Shown here piece by piece: positions 1 to 13,200 of a stretch of 64,000 nucleotides of DNA (positions are counted from its first letter, which is position 1; each line of letters opens with the position of its first letter). Location: assembly GCA_936450465.1 (NCBI GenBank), contig OW388300.1, forward strand, positions 21,391,232 through 21,455,231, in the 5' to 3' direction. Both the position numbers and the translations under genes were made by a program. The notes beneath the pieces were generated by a model. It did not search any database. It was not told the DNA's origin and saw nothing but the letters and a program-made list of their open reading frames with translations. The stretch is from Gibbula magus. Lineage: Eukaryota; Mollusca; Gastropoda; Trochida; Trochidae.

Positions 1-455
1 ATGACCCCAAATGGGGTCACAGGGGTCACATCCTTAAAAACCTATTTTCATCTTCTTCTCCAGTTCCAAAAGGTCTAGAAAGCTGAAAAGTTGTGTGCAT
101 ACTCCTTGGGTAATGTGGATTCTAAATTGTAGATTTCGTGACCCCATGACCCCAAATGAGGTCACAGGGGTCACATCCTTAAAAACCTATTTTCATCTTC
201 TTCTCCAGTTCCAAAAGGTCTTGAGAGCTGAAAAGTTGTGTGCAGACTCCTTGGCCAATGGGGATTCTAAATTGTAGATTTTGTGACCCTGTGACCCCAA
301 TCTTGGTCACGGGTCATGACCCAAAAACCTATTTTCATCTTCTTCTCCAGTTTATATGTAAAGCTCCAAAAAGGTGAAATGTTGTGTAGGTGATTCTTAA
401 TTGTAGGATTGGTGACCCTGTGACTCCAAATGTGGGTCACAGTGGTCATGATCTA
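1..455. repeat. Tandem array of about 145-bp 'gaccccaaatggggtcac' units
   Basis: About three degenerate units. Each contains gtgaccccatgaccccaaat, cctattttcatcttcttctc, an 'aaaggtctagaaagctgaaa' core and 'gattctaaattgtagatt'. The unit recurs at 13480-13640, 22126-22840 and 55430-55620, so it is a dispersed family. The short ORFs across it are repeat read-through. Confidence 0.85.
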
Positions 456-1139
456 AAACCAATATTATTTTGCTTGTTAACAATGTATTACTTGAGATAA
501 CTTAGATATTCAACCTTAGATAAAAAAATCATTAAAATTCTGATGAGCTACAGAGCCCATGGCTCTATTTTTATATTTTGATATAGTTATTAGTGGTTGT
601 CATGTGTATTGGTCAAACCTAAAAAATAATAAGGTCCTGGCCTCCAATAACTGCCTGGGGGTAATAGCCCTTCATTGTTAATAAGGGCCCAGGCCCCTAT
701 TAGAGGAAATACGGTATATGGAAGGAAGTTTAGTATTCTGTTTATGTCAACATTATTGAATTGAAATTGCCAACACTTTGCTGAAACTAAGATTTCTGTA
801 GTTATTTACAATAGTGATGGCGGTATGACCATTGCGATAACACAACTGTACTTTCAATGGTATGATACTGGTTTGATATTGCTGATTTTACACAGGGGTA
901 TCTTCCACAGGCGAGTTATAACATTCAATATTATATATTTGTGCTGAATTCTTAAGTGATAATTACCGTAAGAGAATAATTTACAACATATATTTGTCTT
1001 TGATTAGTAAGTCCTTGCATTTAACCAGCATTCATATGATAAATGACATTGATGAAATTGATTTTATAGGATATTTACAACGATGTTTGCCATCATAGGT
1101 AACAAATTGAATAATGGGTTATCTCCCTTATTGCTACAG
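456..1139. other. Intron sequence without recognised features
   Basis: AT-rich noncoding DNA between the repeat array and CCDC93 exon a. No exon, RNA gene or structured repeat was seen. Confidence 0.4.
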
Positions 1140-1214
1140 GAGGAGATGGAACGATTGAAGAGCAACATCAGTCAGCTGAAAACAGACATGGACGAGGATG
1201 ATTCCGTGGATAAA
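1140..1214 (+). CDS. CCDC93: CCDC93 exon a (first exon seen)
   Basis: Acceptor ...ttgctacag ends at 1139 and donor gtcagt starts at 1215. The 25 codons read [12 protein letters not shown]...DSVDK, phase 0 at both ends. It is charged and coiled-coil-forming. The ORF extends upstream through the intron only by chance. Confidence 0.8.
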
Positions 1215-4200
1215 GTCAGTACTTTTGTCTTGTTAAAACTTTCTACAATAATGATTTTGTCTCATACAGTTCATTTACATCAAAATGGTAGTATAAAGAG
1301 AGAAGTTACACATTGGGTCTTCTATAGGTGTATTTTGTCATTTATCCTACGAACTGAAATGTTGCAAGAAATATAATAGATGAAGAAAATGGATTTTAAT
1401 TTCATTTTTATTTTTATTTCATAATTCGTAACCCAATCATTAAAAGATCACAAGGGCACAATAAAGAATTTGCATATTTCTAATATTGTCCCCAGTCTTC
1501 AGCACATCACTTCTAGAAAGCCAATATCCTGGGTACTATATAGATGTGTCTATGTTTCAGGAGCGAGCAGGTCTGATTGACCGGCAGTACACAGCAGACA
1601 AGGAGAAACTACACAAGATCAGGATGCTTCTGGTCAGTTCTATATACCTAGTGAATGTTGCACAAAACTACCTTACCACTTAGGGTGCAACGATAAGCTG
1701 GAATATTGATGTACCTCGATGCGACAGTCACGATACAATACACGGTACATTTACATGCAAATATCGGATAGAAAACGATACATACCATAATTGAATTAGC
1801 AATTACCACTAGATTTATAAAGCACCACTTTTAGTTAAAATTTTAAAAGGATGTAACAGTTTGGAAAGTTTAACATGTATTCAAGTAACACAGAGTACTG
1901 AATCTTCATTGGCTGTCAGAAATAGGTCAACTACTTCGGTTTCTGCCGTAATATTACGAAGGAATCTTATTGGTTGTTATTCCGGTCTCTACCTTCGGTT
2001 AACTTTGTATGTGTGACAGCTTCAAGGTTTCGCTTTGTATGTAGTGTCATTGTTCAATGGTTTAATATTCAATGAATTGGTCAGTGTTCTGACTTACAAT
2101 GATTAAAGATGTTCATAGACGTCTGAAACCAATGTGTTTTCTTTATAAAATAGAAGTCTGTAAGTATCAAGAAGAGTATCTAGATATGTATTGTATCGTG
2201 TGCTAAGTATCGAGATACGTAACGTATCGTGACCCTAGTGTATCGTTGCACCCTTAGTTACCACTAAGGTTAGGCTGCATAAAAAAAGTTAAATGTTTCT
2301 CGGGCACATTTTTTTCAAAAATGACGAGGGCGGTAGGACTTTTTATAGTATATATTTTTTAGTATATTTTATTTTTCCATAAAAATATAGCCTGAAAGTG
2401 GTAGAAGTATACGAAATGGAAGCACGTCCATTTCTGCAGACCCATATATATTTGTTGGACAAATGGGATTTGGGGGTTTACCAAAAGTGATGCGAAAAAT
2501 TATTAATTCAATTATCCAAATGACAATAAAACGTTACCATGCGCACAAATAAAAGTGATGTGCCGACAACCGAGAAAGTTCAAACATTTAAAATTTTTTA
2601 TGTAGCCTTAGCCTTAAAGAGCCATCACGGATGTTAGTGTTTCAAATTTGTGGAAAATATACTTTTACCGTCATTCGCCAGAGAAAACTTTTATCTACAA
2701 CATGGCATATGTTAAATAATTTTCATATCAAGACAATGTATTGCAATTTGGTTTCAAAGAGAAGTACCACTTCGACTAGCGCGCGCTACGGGTATCTGAC
2801 GTATATAAACAGAGTCCCCTTTTTTGCGTAATACGTACTACACAAACAGCAAGCGCTTCCGAAGCGTGAAGGCTCGTCTCTAGCGCAAGTCGCCATAACA
2901 ACCCATGTGATGCACGTGCTGCACGTGTTCCTCTTGCAAAGTACCCTTGTCACACATTACTGAATGTGGCGACTGCTTTACAAGCTATGTTTCTAAATGT
3001 CCTGAGAATATACAAATTATTTCCTGTTTAATGTTCTTTTTATTGAGATAAGACCAGCAAATTATGACAAATTTTTACTCTCATTAATTATAAAATTCAA
3101 GAAAAATACCTAGTTGGGTAAAACAATTATTCCAACATATGTAGCAAATACGTAAACATAATTAAATGAAATGGTAAATAAATAACCGTCAAAAAATTAT
3201 TTATTTTGATTTCTTTCATTGCTCATATTTTTTTTTATTCTTTCGTGTCTTTGTTTACTGTGTGTGAGCTAGACCATAATGCTTTGCGCTTGAAAATAAT
3301 AGACTGGATCTATATTTAGACTGGAAAACACCTTTACTAATTAATGCAATTTCTCGGCTTATTTTAAGTTGGAAAAATTAGGGAAAAATTAAGTGTATTT
3401 ATTTCACAGAGATAGATTTTTGGAAAATTTTTGATATTTTCATCAACATCCGTGATGGCTCTTTAATACCATCTTTTAACATTGTACTAAGGCTACCTTA
3501 GTATCTTAAGGTCACCTGAGGGTTTTGTGCAACGGGGCCCTGCACTGCATTATTTCAAATAATTTCAACAGAGGGTTCATGATAGAGATGCTCAAGCAAT
3601 GTAAACCTAAGCTCCCAAGTTACAGATCAAGAGGGGATCGGGGTGTTCAAGCATATGTCAGAATATAAGTGCCTAGGTAATATCATTGATGGTAAATTAG
3701 ATTGAAGTAACAATACTGAAGCTCTGTACATAAAGTGTCAACAGAGACTGTATCTGGTTCCTCCAAACTAAAGACAAACTAATAAAGATTCTGAATGATA
3801 GTTAATTAAGAAATAGAAGACAAGTTGGTGTGCTTTATCGTTTAATAAAACATAGCAGTGAGCATAAGACTACTATGTTTTATTCTACGATAAAGTACAA
3901 CGAGTCTTCTATTTCTTATATTAGATGACCTTAAACAATTACTCACTTTTATATAAAAACCTTTGTGATATTATGTTACTTGTATAAACTGTATTTTGAA
4001 AATATTAATGCCTCCCATCATAGAATACATTCACAAGCAATTGAACAATCATAGTGACGTAAAATATGATGTCATTTGCTAAGTGACGCTCTAACTGACG
4101 TCCTAAATCACGAGCATATTTTATTGTCTCATAGAGCACGCTGTTGGTCCCATTGACCGCCTGTGTTTTATTGCCGTGGATATTTCATATTTATCGATAA

Positions 4201-7200
4201 ATGATGAGAAAATTTGATCACACACTAAATTAATTGAAAAGAGTGGGATTGGGGGTTGTTGGGGGGGGGGGGGGGGCACCTTGGGGGTCCATCAAATTTA
4301 CATGCTTAAATTTTCAAGCGTAGGTGGGGGGGTCAAACTCCCTGAAACATGGCACTGTATATGAATTATATCATGTCATGCTCTATCCAATCAAATCTGG
4401 GGGGTAAGGGGTAAAAAAACACCTTCACTGAAACCCACCTCCGATAGACTTTTTGATAGTGCTGAAGGCCATAGTTGTATTCTAGGAAATATATGGTTTC
4501 TGCAATTAAATTTTTTTTTTTTTCAAAGACTTTTTCAAAAAATGACTCAGAAAACCCTGATTAGAAATTGTTAACTATCTAAATATGTAATAAGTCGTAA
4601 TTTCAGTTTGGGGCTTTGCGCATGACAGGAGATGATTTTTCCGTTTAAGACTATGAAGAGCATGTGCTCGTATGTGACTTTTCAGTAATGAGTGTTCACT
4701 TTCAAATGTTTGAGTCCTGTTTTGTTCCAGGCGAGGAAGAACCGTGAGATTGCGGGACTACAGAGGAAGATAGATGAGGTACCTACGAGAGCAGAACTCA
4801 GTCAGTACCAGCGCAGGTTCATCGAGCTCTATAATCAGAGTGAGTTTACGTATAAATATAACACGGTTATACCACACAAAACCCTGCTGACTATTGTATT
4901 AATTTTGCTTTAATAAAATATATATATATATATGTTCATAGCATTCATAGAGATTATTACCCTAGGTGGTGTGTCATATGACTTTAACGAAAAACGAGTG
5001 TGAATTTTTGTATTGCCAGAGCGAGAGCGAGGGTTATACATAAATTTGCATGAGTTTCGAAAAAGTGATATATGGCTCACTTTCGAGTGTAATAATTTCT
5101 TTATTACCCATTTTATTCCCTTTGATTCTCGTAAAAATAGTCAGGAAACGGCCCACTTCTCTTGTGACGGCAAGCTACACTGAAGTTACGAACAATTGTT
5201 TTATTGCGTCACAGACGACGAAATACGGGAAGTTGCGGTGAAACAATTGTTGCTAGGCAAACGTGATAAATGCACATATGCTCATATAATATTATTAACT
5301 TGGTAATGTTCAACCATGTGGGTAATAAATATATATATGTTCCTCCACAGCATTCAGACTTATATGTACCTCACCTCGGCAGATTTCCAACAGTCAACAA
5401 ATGACATCTTTGATGGGCATTCTAGAAGTTGAGATGATGAAGAATGAAGAACAATTTTATGGATACACAACTTCTTTATTCTGTATAGGCGACGTTTCGA
5501 CATAGATACTAATGTCGTTGTCAAGCAGGTGGTACAGTTGAACAAATTCCCAGGGTTTATATACAAGTAGTGTTGATACAATAGAGGAGGATGAGAAGAT
5601 TTTGAGTTGTTATTACAGTAGATAGGCTTGATGTACACATATTGAGTAGAAGCCAGAGAGAATGAATTACAGTGTTTATACAGCAGATGAGGTTGATGTA
5701 CACAGCTTGTTAAGGAGATTAAGAACAGAGCTTGTTTAAGGATATAGATGATTTAACAACATGATTATTGATAATTAAGGGTACGTAATTAGGAGATGTA
5801 CACAGCAATATGGTGATTAAAGATGAGGTAAATATGAATATGAGTGATTAACGTAGCAAGTGATGGTAGGCGTTTGGGATGTAGTTTCCTTCGTCTCTGT
5901 TCAGGGCTGGTGCTATTTTCTTAATGTGGATGGCTTCGAGATATTTCCTTACTTTGTAGTTGGCCTGGTTCTTTTCTAGGACCTTGATGTTGCTCCAGTT
6001 GATGTTGTGGTCTGGGTTGGTTTTGGTGTGGTCAGAGATGGCTGACTTGGAGTCATTTTTTCTGACGGATGCTTGGTGTTCCTTAATTCTGAGGGTCAAT
6101 GGTCTGGATGTTTCACCGACGTAGGTGTCACCACACTCACAATCTATCTGGTATACAACTCCGGAGGGATCTGACTTCTTTGATGATGTAGGTCTGCCAG
6201 TGGCCTGCAATAGGTTCTGGATAGTCTGGCCCTTTTGGAAGGTGACATCAATGTTTGCTTGTTGCTTGAGGAGTCGTTGAATCTTGTGGCTGGTGGGTCC
6301 TATGTAGGGTAGACTGATGGAGAAGGGGGCTGCTTCTTGTCGTGGGGGCTTGGTGACTGGGTCGAGGGTGTTCTTGATGGTCTGGTCGACAAAGGAGGCA
6401 GGGTAATTGTTGTAGTTGTGGAAGACGTGTCTGAGGTGGTTGAGTTCAGTAGCCAGGGAGTGAGGTGTTGAGCAAATGTTCTTAGCGCGTCTTGTCAGGG
6501 TTGCGATGATTCCTCTCTTGACTTGGACAGGATGGCTGGAGGAGAAGTGGATATACTGGTCAGTGTGGGTAGGTTTTCGATAGACGCTGGTGTTGAGTTT
6601 GTTGTCAATTCTGTGGATAAGGACATCTAAAAAGGGTAGTTTGTTGTCTCTTTCTGATTCCATAGTGAACTGCATTCTGGGATGTTGGGCGTTTAGGTGT
6701 TGGAGGAGGCTGTCTGGGTCGTCTGATGGGTGAAGGATGACAAAGGTATCATCTACCTTCCGGAACCAGCAGGCAGGTTGGATGGGAGAGGTCTGGAGGG
6801 CGGTTTCTTCAAGATGGGTCATGTAGATCTCTGTGATGATAGGAGATAGTGGGGAACCCATGGGCAACCCATGAGTCTGTTGGTAAAGTTGATCTTTCCA
6901 GGTGAAGTAGGTTGAGCTGATGCAGGCGTTGATTAGGTCTATGATGCTGTCGGGGGAGAGGTGGGTATCAAGGCTGGGGTGGATCTCTTCTACTCTGGAT
7001 TTGATGATGGCGAGGGCTTCTTCACGGGGAACATTGGTAAATAAATCTACCACGTCGTAGCTGATCATGATGCCAGGGTTGTTGATAGTGCTAATATTTC
7101 TGCTAAACTCACTGGAGTCGGCGATGAAGGATTTGGCTGTCTTTCCAAGGGGAGCGAGGAGTCGGGACAGATGCTGTGCAGTGTTGTAATGCACTGTGTT

Positions 7201-10200
7201 CCTGGAGCAGATGAGAAGGCGGGCTTTGACGGGATCTTTGTGGACCTTGATGGTTGCACGGGCATAGGGCGGCTGGGGGTGCTGGACGAAGAGTTTGTTG
7301 TGGAGAGTTGGGCCTATCTGGTTGTTGTCCTGAAGTCTTTTCAGCAGGGCTCGGTGTTCTCTCTGTAGTCGGGCGGTTGGATCTTTCTTTAGCTGCTTGT
7401 AGGTGCTTGAGTCTGACAGGATGTTGTTGGTGAGCGTCTCGAAGTCGGGTGTGTCCATAATGACGGTTGCACGGCCTTTGTCAGCAGGGGCAAGTGTGAT
7501 TTCGGGATCTTCTCTGAGTTGCCTCAGAATCACCCTTTCAGCATTGTTAAGATTTTTCTTTATTGCATTGTGAGGTTTTTCTTTTTTAGCATTGGTAGAG
7601 TTTGCTTTTTCTAATATGTTGGCAATCTGATGACGAAGATAGTCGACTTTGCCGCCGGGAGCCAGTTGTTGTAAGCCTTTCTCAACTTGGACAATGAAGT
7701 AGTCATTGTTTTGGCGCATAGTTGGTACAAACTTGAGACCTTTCGACAAGACAGCAAGTTCTTCACTGCTAAGGTTTTTGCTGCTGAGGTTGATGACGGT
7801 TCTCTTAATGTATTCTTCTGTTGAAGGCTTAGACGTTCTCTGGATTGGAGGCTTGATCTTGTTGAGTTTGGCAATATGGTTCTTCTTCAAGCTTGTATCG
7901 AGTCGTTGGTTGGCTGCCGTCTGGAGGCTGCGTAGTTTGGTGTATGTGTCAGGGTTGAGTGTGGACTGGAGCTGGTCTTGATACTGCGATATGGTGTTCA
8001 GAGTGAGCGCCTTAGTCTTGCGGTGGTGCTGGATTCTTTCTTTCACAAGGAGTTGGGAAGCTTTCCTCAGGATGTTTTGGGCAGCAGGCGAGGGAACCGG
8101 GCTTCTTAATCGCAGACCTTTAGGAATGATGTGCTGGTCTCGGCATCTCATGAGGAAGGTCAGATGGTTGCTGGAGTGGAGGAACTTGTTCTCTAAGCTA
8201 CTTAGTTTGTTGATGGTTGCTACTGCCACGTCTCCATGTAGACGGCGTATAACATCTTTGATGGGCATTCTAGAAGTTGAGATGATGAAGAATGAAGAAC
8301 AATTTTATGGATACACAACTTCTTTATTCTTCTCACCAGCCACAAGATTCAACGACTCCTCAAGCAACAAGCAAACATTGATGTCACCTTCCAAAAGGGC
8401 CAGACTATCCAGAACCTATTGCAGGCCACTGGCAGACCTACATCATCAAAGAAGTCAGATCCCTCCGGAGTTGTATACCAGATAGATTGTGAGTGTGGCG
8501 ACACCTACGTCGGTGAAACATCCAGACCATTGACCCTCAGAATTAAGGAACACCAAGCATCCGTCAGAAAAAATGACTCCAAGTCAGCCATCTCTGACCA
8601 CACCAAAACCAACCCAGACCACAACATCAACTGGAGCAACATCAAGGTCCTAGAAAAGAACCAGGCCAACTACAAAGTAAGGAAATATCTCGAAGCCATC
8701 CACATTAAGAAAATAGCACCAGCCCTGAACAGAGACGAAGGATACTACATCCCAAACGCCTACCATCACTTGCTACGTTAATCACTCATATTCATATTTA
8801 CCTCATCTTTAATCACCATATTGCTGTGTACATCTCCTAATTACCCTTAATTATCAATAATCATGTTGTTAAATCATCTATATCCTTAAACAAGCTCTGT
8901 TCTTAATCTCCTTAACAAGCTGTGTACATCAACCTCATCTGCTGTATAAACACTGTAATTCATTCTCTCTGGCTTCTACTCAATATGTGTACATCAAGCC
9001 TATCTACTGTAATAACAACTCAAAATCTTCTCATCCTCCTCTATTGTATCAACACTACTTGTATATAAACCCTGGGAATTTGTTCAACTGTACCACCTGC
9101 TTGACAACGACATTAGTATCTATGTCGAAACGTCGCCTATACAGAATAAAGAAGTTGTGTATCCATAAAATTGTTCTTCATTAGTCAACAAATGGGTCAC
9201 ACATTTTTAGCTAAAATGTAGAATGGCTGCCGACTTGAAACTTTATAATTGTTAAATCAAAAATTTCCCTTACCTATAATGCCATTACTGTCCAAATGTT
9301 ATAAAATGTAGTTAAAACTAACTGTAAATTGATATTAACCATGTTAATTTAATTATTCTTACCGTAATTCATTCTTTCAATGATAAAAATAATTTATCTT
9401 AGAAAGCAGGGATCACTTTGATCAGGAGAGAGAAGCGTTGCTGTATTGAGATTTATTATATGGCGAGAAATGATATACTGGGATTTATCAGTGAAATAAA
9501 CTGTCTATCAAGCTACGTTGAAAATAACTTATATTTTCACTGCGACCAGTGACTGATATTATTTGACATCATAAAACAATGGTCTGACGCAGCGAATTAG
9601 CTTGTGACGTCACAGTCTTACTGTGGTGACGGGCTGTTCCTAGCAGCCACTCGGCTTGGAAACGACCGTTTTCGGACATAATTACAAGGATAACATCATA
9701 TAATAAATAGAATATCCATCAATTCTTGACAAATACCATGTTTATCTCATCTCGTGAGATAAAAAAGTTATATTTTTTCAAGAGTGGCTGCTGCGACTCG
9801 TGAAAATATAACCTTTCTACCTCACTCGATGAGATAAACATGGTATTAGTCAAGAAAAGACAGATATCCTCTATATCTCATTAGATACACTGCAATGGGG
9901 AAAGTGATATGACTTAAATACAAAGTTTTCCAAATCATATATCATTTTGGAATATAACATCATCTGTCTTGAAAATCTATTTTGTACGGGGAGGAAGAGG
10001 TTTTCTCCAATGATAGTTTTCTGTGGGATGATCACTGCTTAATTGAACAGGGGCGGATCCAGAGTAGTGGAGCCTACCCCCAATCCCCACTCCCTCTTTT
10101 CATGTGAAAATTCAAGAATGACCATTAAAGGTGCATCCATTGTGTTTCATAAAATTTTATTTGGCTTTAATACGTTCGAACACACCATATATGCTGTTTA

Positions 10201-13200
10201 CGATACAAATAAATTCACTTAGCTTGCATATTCATCCCAAATCGCCAAACATATCATAATTACTATTTTCGAATTAAAATCGAGTAACATCATTATGCAT
10301 GTGTAGAAACCGAAAATGAACGTCCTATTTACATGTACAGTAGTTATATGACCTATTGAACATTATTAACCCAAATTTGTTATTTTGTCTGGTGTAAATA
10401 AGATTCCAAAATTACGTTTGACTCATTGGCGCGCGCCACACGCGGTGCATTGTCCGGTTTTCGATCAGAAATCACTACTTTTACCTTCATATCGTCAATA
10501 TACTAAGTCGAGTATCATTAAAATGGTTGTTTTCGGTAACAGTTGGTACTTCTCGATAAAATAAGACCATTTATAACGTTTGTCATATTTGACCCCCAAC
10601 AACACAATGGATGTACCTTTAAAGCTTTCGTCAAGATATTGGTGCACATTGGTGGTGGGGAGAGGGTGCATCTACAATACTATATTAAATATAGTTAGTG
10701 TAAAAAAACAATGTCAACCAGTATCCTATTGCTCACTGACAGATCGTCTCTCCCCTCCATCCGCCCAAACCCCCACCCCATCTTTCATAAAGGCTGTTTA
10801 ATCCTTCCAGTTGTGAGTTTGAGTTGAATTTGTTATTTTCTTACAGTTGCATACAAGCACAAGGAGACGAAGCAGTTCTACACTCTCTACAACACACTGG
10901 ATGATACTAAACTCTACCTCGCTAAAGAGGTAAAACACTAACAATGTCTTCTATTGCTGACTGGTTGCCATCTTGCTTTTTTCCATTACATGAAATGAAA
11001 AACGCGGTTGAAAATTTCTAGTTTCAATTTCAAATAGGTGGTGCGATACTTATGACGAGGTGTATATGAATTTCGTTTCCACAAACAAATACTCGATAGA
11101 ATTTGCACTTCAAGAGGTATTTAGAAGTTGGTAAGATGAAGAAATACATGTTTTTGGATTTACAACTTCTTTATTTACCATGTCACAATGTTCAGTACCA
11201 AATGCATGATAACGGTGTTAGTTATCTACACTGAAATGTCACATTCCACTGCAATAAAGACGTTGTAAATCCATTTAAACTTTTATTTCTACAAACAATG
11301 TCTCTTAAAGGCACAGTACAACTGAGTAGTAATTTAGAGTATTCATGACGGATGGATTTGATGGATATATATTTGTTCGTTTATGTAATTGTTGTTACTG
11401 TTACGATATATAGATATTTAGCTCATCGGGTTTATACAAGAAGATGAGCTTATTGCATGGTGTGTCGTCCAATGTTCATCCAGCGTCTTGTGTCGGGCAC
11501 CGTTCATAAACATTGCCCTTATCAAATCGTTCCACCAGAATGCCTCTCAAACAGTTTATTTTTTCCATGTTAGATGACATATTTGACTTACAGTCTCCTT
11601 AATTAACCATTTATTTTTCAGTTCAACCTACTCAATTCCATACATGATAACTTCTCTCAGTGAGTATTTCTGCTTACTTTTGACTTCTATTTATTTGAGA
11701 TTTTATGATAATTATTTTGCAAACTCTCCCTCTGCATTGAGTTGCTCAGGAGAGATATAAACAGAGAATAGAGAAAAAATATAATATTTTTTAGTGGTCT
11801 GCATTGTTGACCTTGATCCCTGACCTTATTTGGGTTTGAATTCATATTCCCACTGTACATGCACTGGATCAGATGTATTTATGGTATTTTGCCATTTCAA
11901 CAGGATATTGTCAAACAAAGACTTCAATGAGTCATACAAAATTCATTAATTTTATTAACAAGACTTTTTGTAAAATGTAGTAATATCAAAACTTTAAAAA
12001 AATTCATAAACACGATTATTGTGAAATTCTTTCAAAATAGGTTTTTTCTATCTTTTCTCCTTCAGAGCGATGTCATCACAAACAAACAAGGAACAGTTCC
12101 TGAAACAGTTTGAACAGATTGTCGAAGGGGTCAAAGGTAACAAGTCAAAGGTAACGTATCATTTAGATTCTAAAAATGCAGATAGAACCATTTCTCTGTG
12201 GCATAGCAACGTGTTTTCCAAATGTTCAAATGACAACAATTCTGACCACGATGATGAATACAGGTTATTACAGGAGCAAATGTGTAATATGAAGAGGAAA
12301 ACAAGAATGGATATTCGTATTTCCTGATGAAGAATGAGATTTACACACAGAAACAGATATGCATGAGAGTTGTAAAAGTCATATGACGTGCTTCGATTAA
12401 ATTAATTCTTTATTCACGTAATTTTATGTAGCAAAACATGGTAAGCATGTATGACGTCATATTGTATTTTTGACATCACCCACGATGATCCGATGAACTG
12501 CTAAGAAAAGATCATTAAATTGATAAAGCACATAAGTATCTATAACACCTTATAGATATTAGTAATAAAGTAATGTGTACACACTTAAAGATATTTTATT
12601 CTGGAGATATATTTGTCTGTAGAAAAATGATCTGTAACATTTTATCCACAAGAAATATTAGTTACTGGCAAGCCCCACATTTCTCTAATGGAGTCTGGCC
12701 AATCGAGGGGGCAATTGTATCATTCACACTGAAAATCATCAGCTCTAATGGAGTCTGGCCAATCGAGGGGGCAATTGTACCATTCACACTGAAAATCATC
12801 AGCTCTAATGGAGTCTGGCCAATCGAGGGGGCAATTGTACCATTCACATTGAAAATCATCAGATAGCCTTTTATATAAAAAATTATAATGGGGACTGACG
12901 GACATTGTTATTCTATCACTTTGAAGGCAATACTGTACCTTCCCCCTCGAATTTTAAATTTTTGACACTGTGGAAATGATTCCTGAAAATTGGCATTCCA
13001 TTTAGTAATTCAGCAGTGTCTAAAGTGATGTAACAGAAATGATTTGCAACAAAACTAATAAAGTGATTAAAACGCTGTATGCAGGTTGAGAAGAAGAAAC
13101 AGGAGGAGAAGATGCGGCGAGATCGTTTCAACGACGACTACCTGGACCTCATCGAGAAGCAGAGATTATACTTCAAGACGGTCAAGGATTTCAAGGAGGT

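Larger units (their letters stand above)
5404..9182 (-). mobile_element. Penelope-like retroelement insertion with inverted partial partner copy
   Basis: One insertion bounded by a 12-bp duplication. A full-length unit runs on the minus strand (5' end near 8330, 3' end at 5404). A 79-bp segment is directly repeated at 5404-5482 and 8252-8330, like the pseudo-LTRs of Penelope elements. The right part (8334-9182) is an inverted copy of 5443-6295; the arms are nearly identical apart from a few substitutions and a 4-bp indel near 5785. It lies antisense in the CCDC93 intron. The intact ORF and clean duplication suggest a fairly recent insertion. Confidence 0.88.

Noticed and set aside
5351..5391. 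Exon-like stretch after a tccacag acceptor
   Set aside because: CCDC93 exons c and d already join in phase and in the expected order, and there is no good donor.
7171..8485. Plus-strand ORFs of 65-164 codons across the Penelope unit
   Set aside because: They are antisense shadows of the 806-codon RT ORF; codon pattern and family support only the minus strand.
12573..12905. ORFs of about 60-97 codons on both strands
   Set aside because: They are translations of the 60-bp tandem repeat inside an intron.
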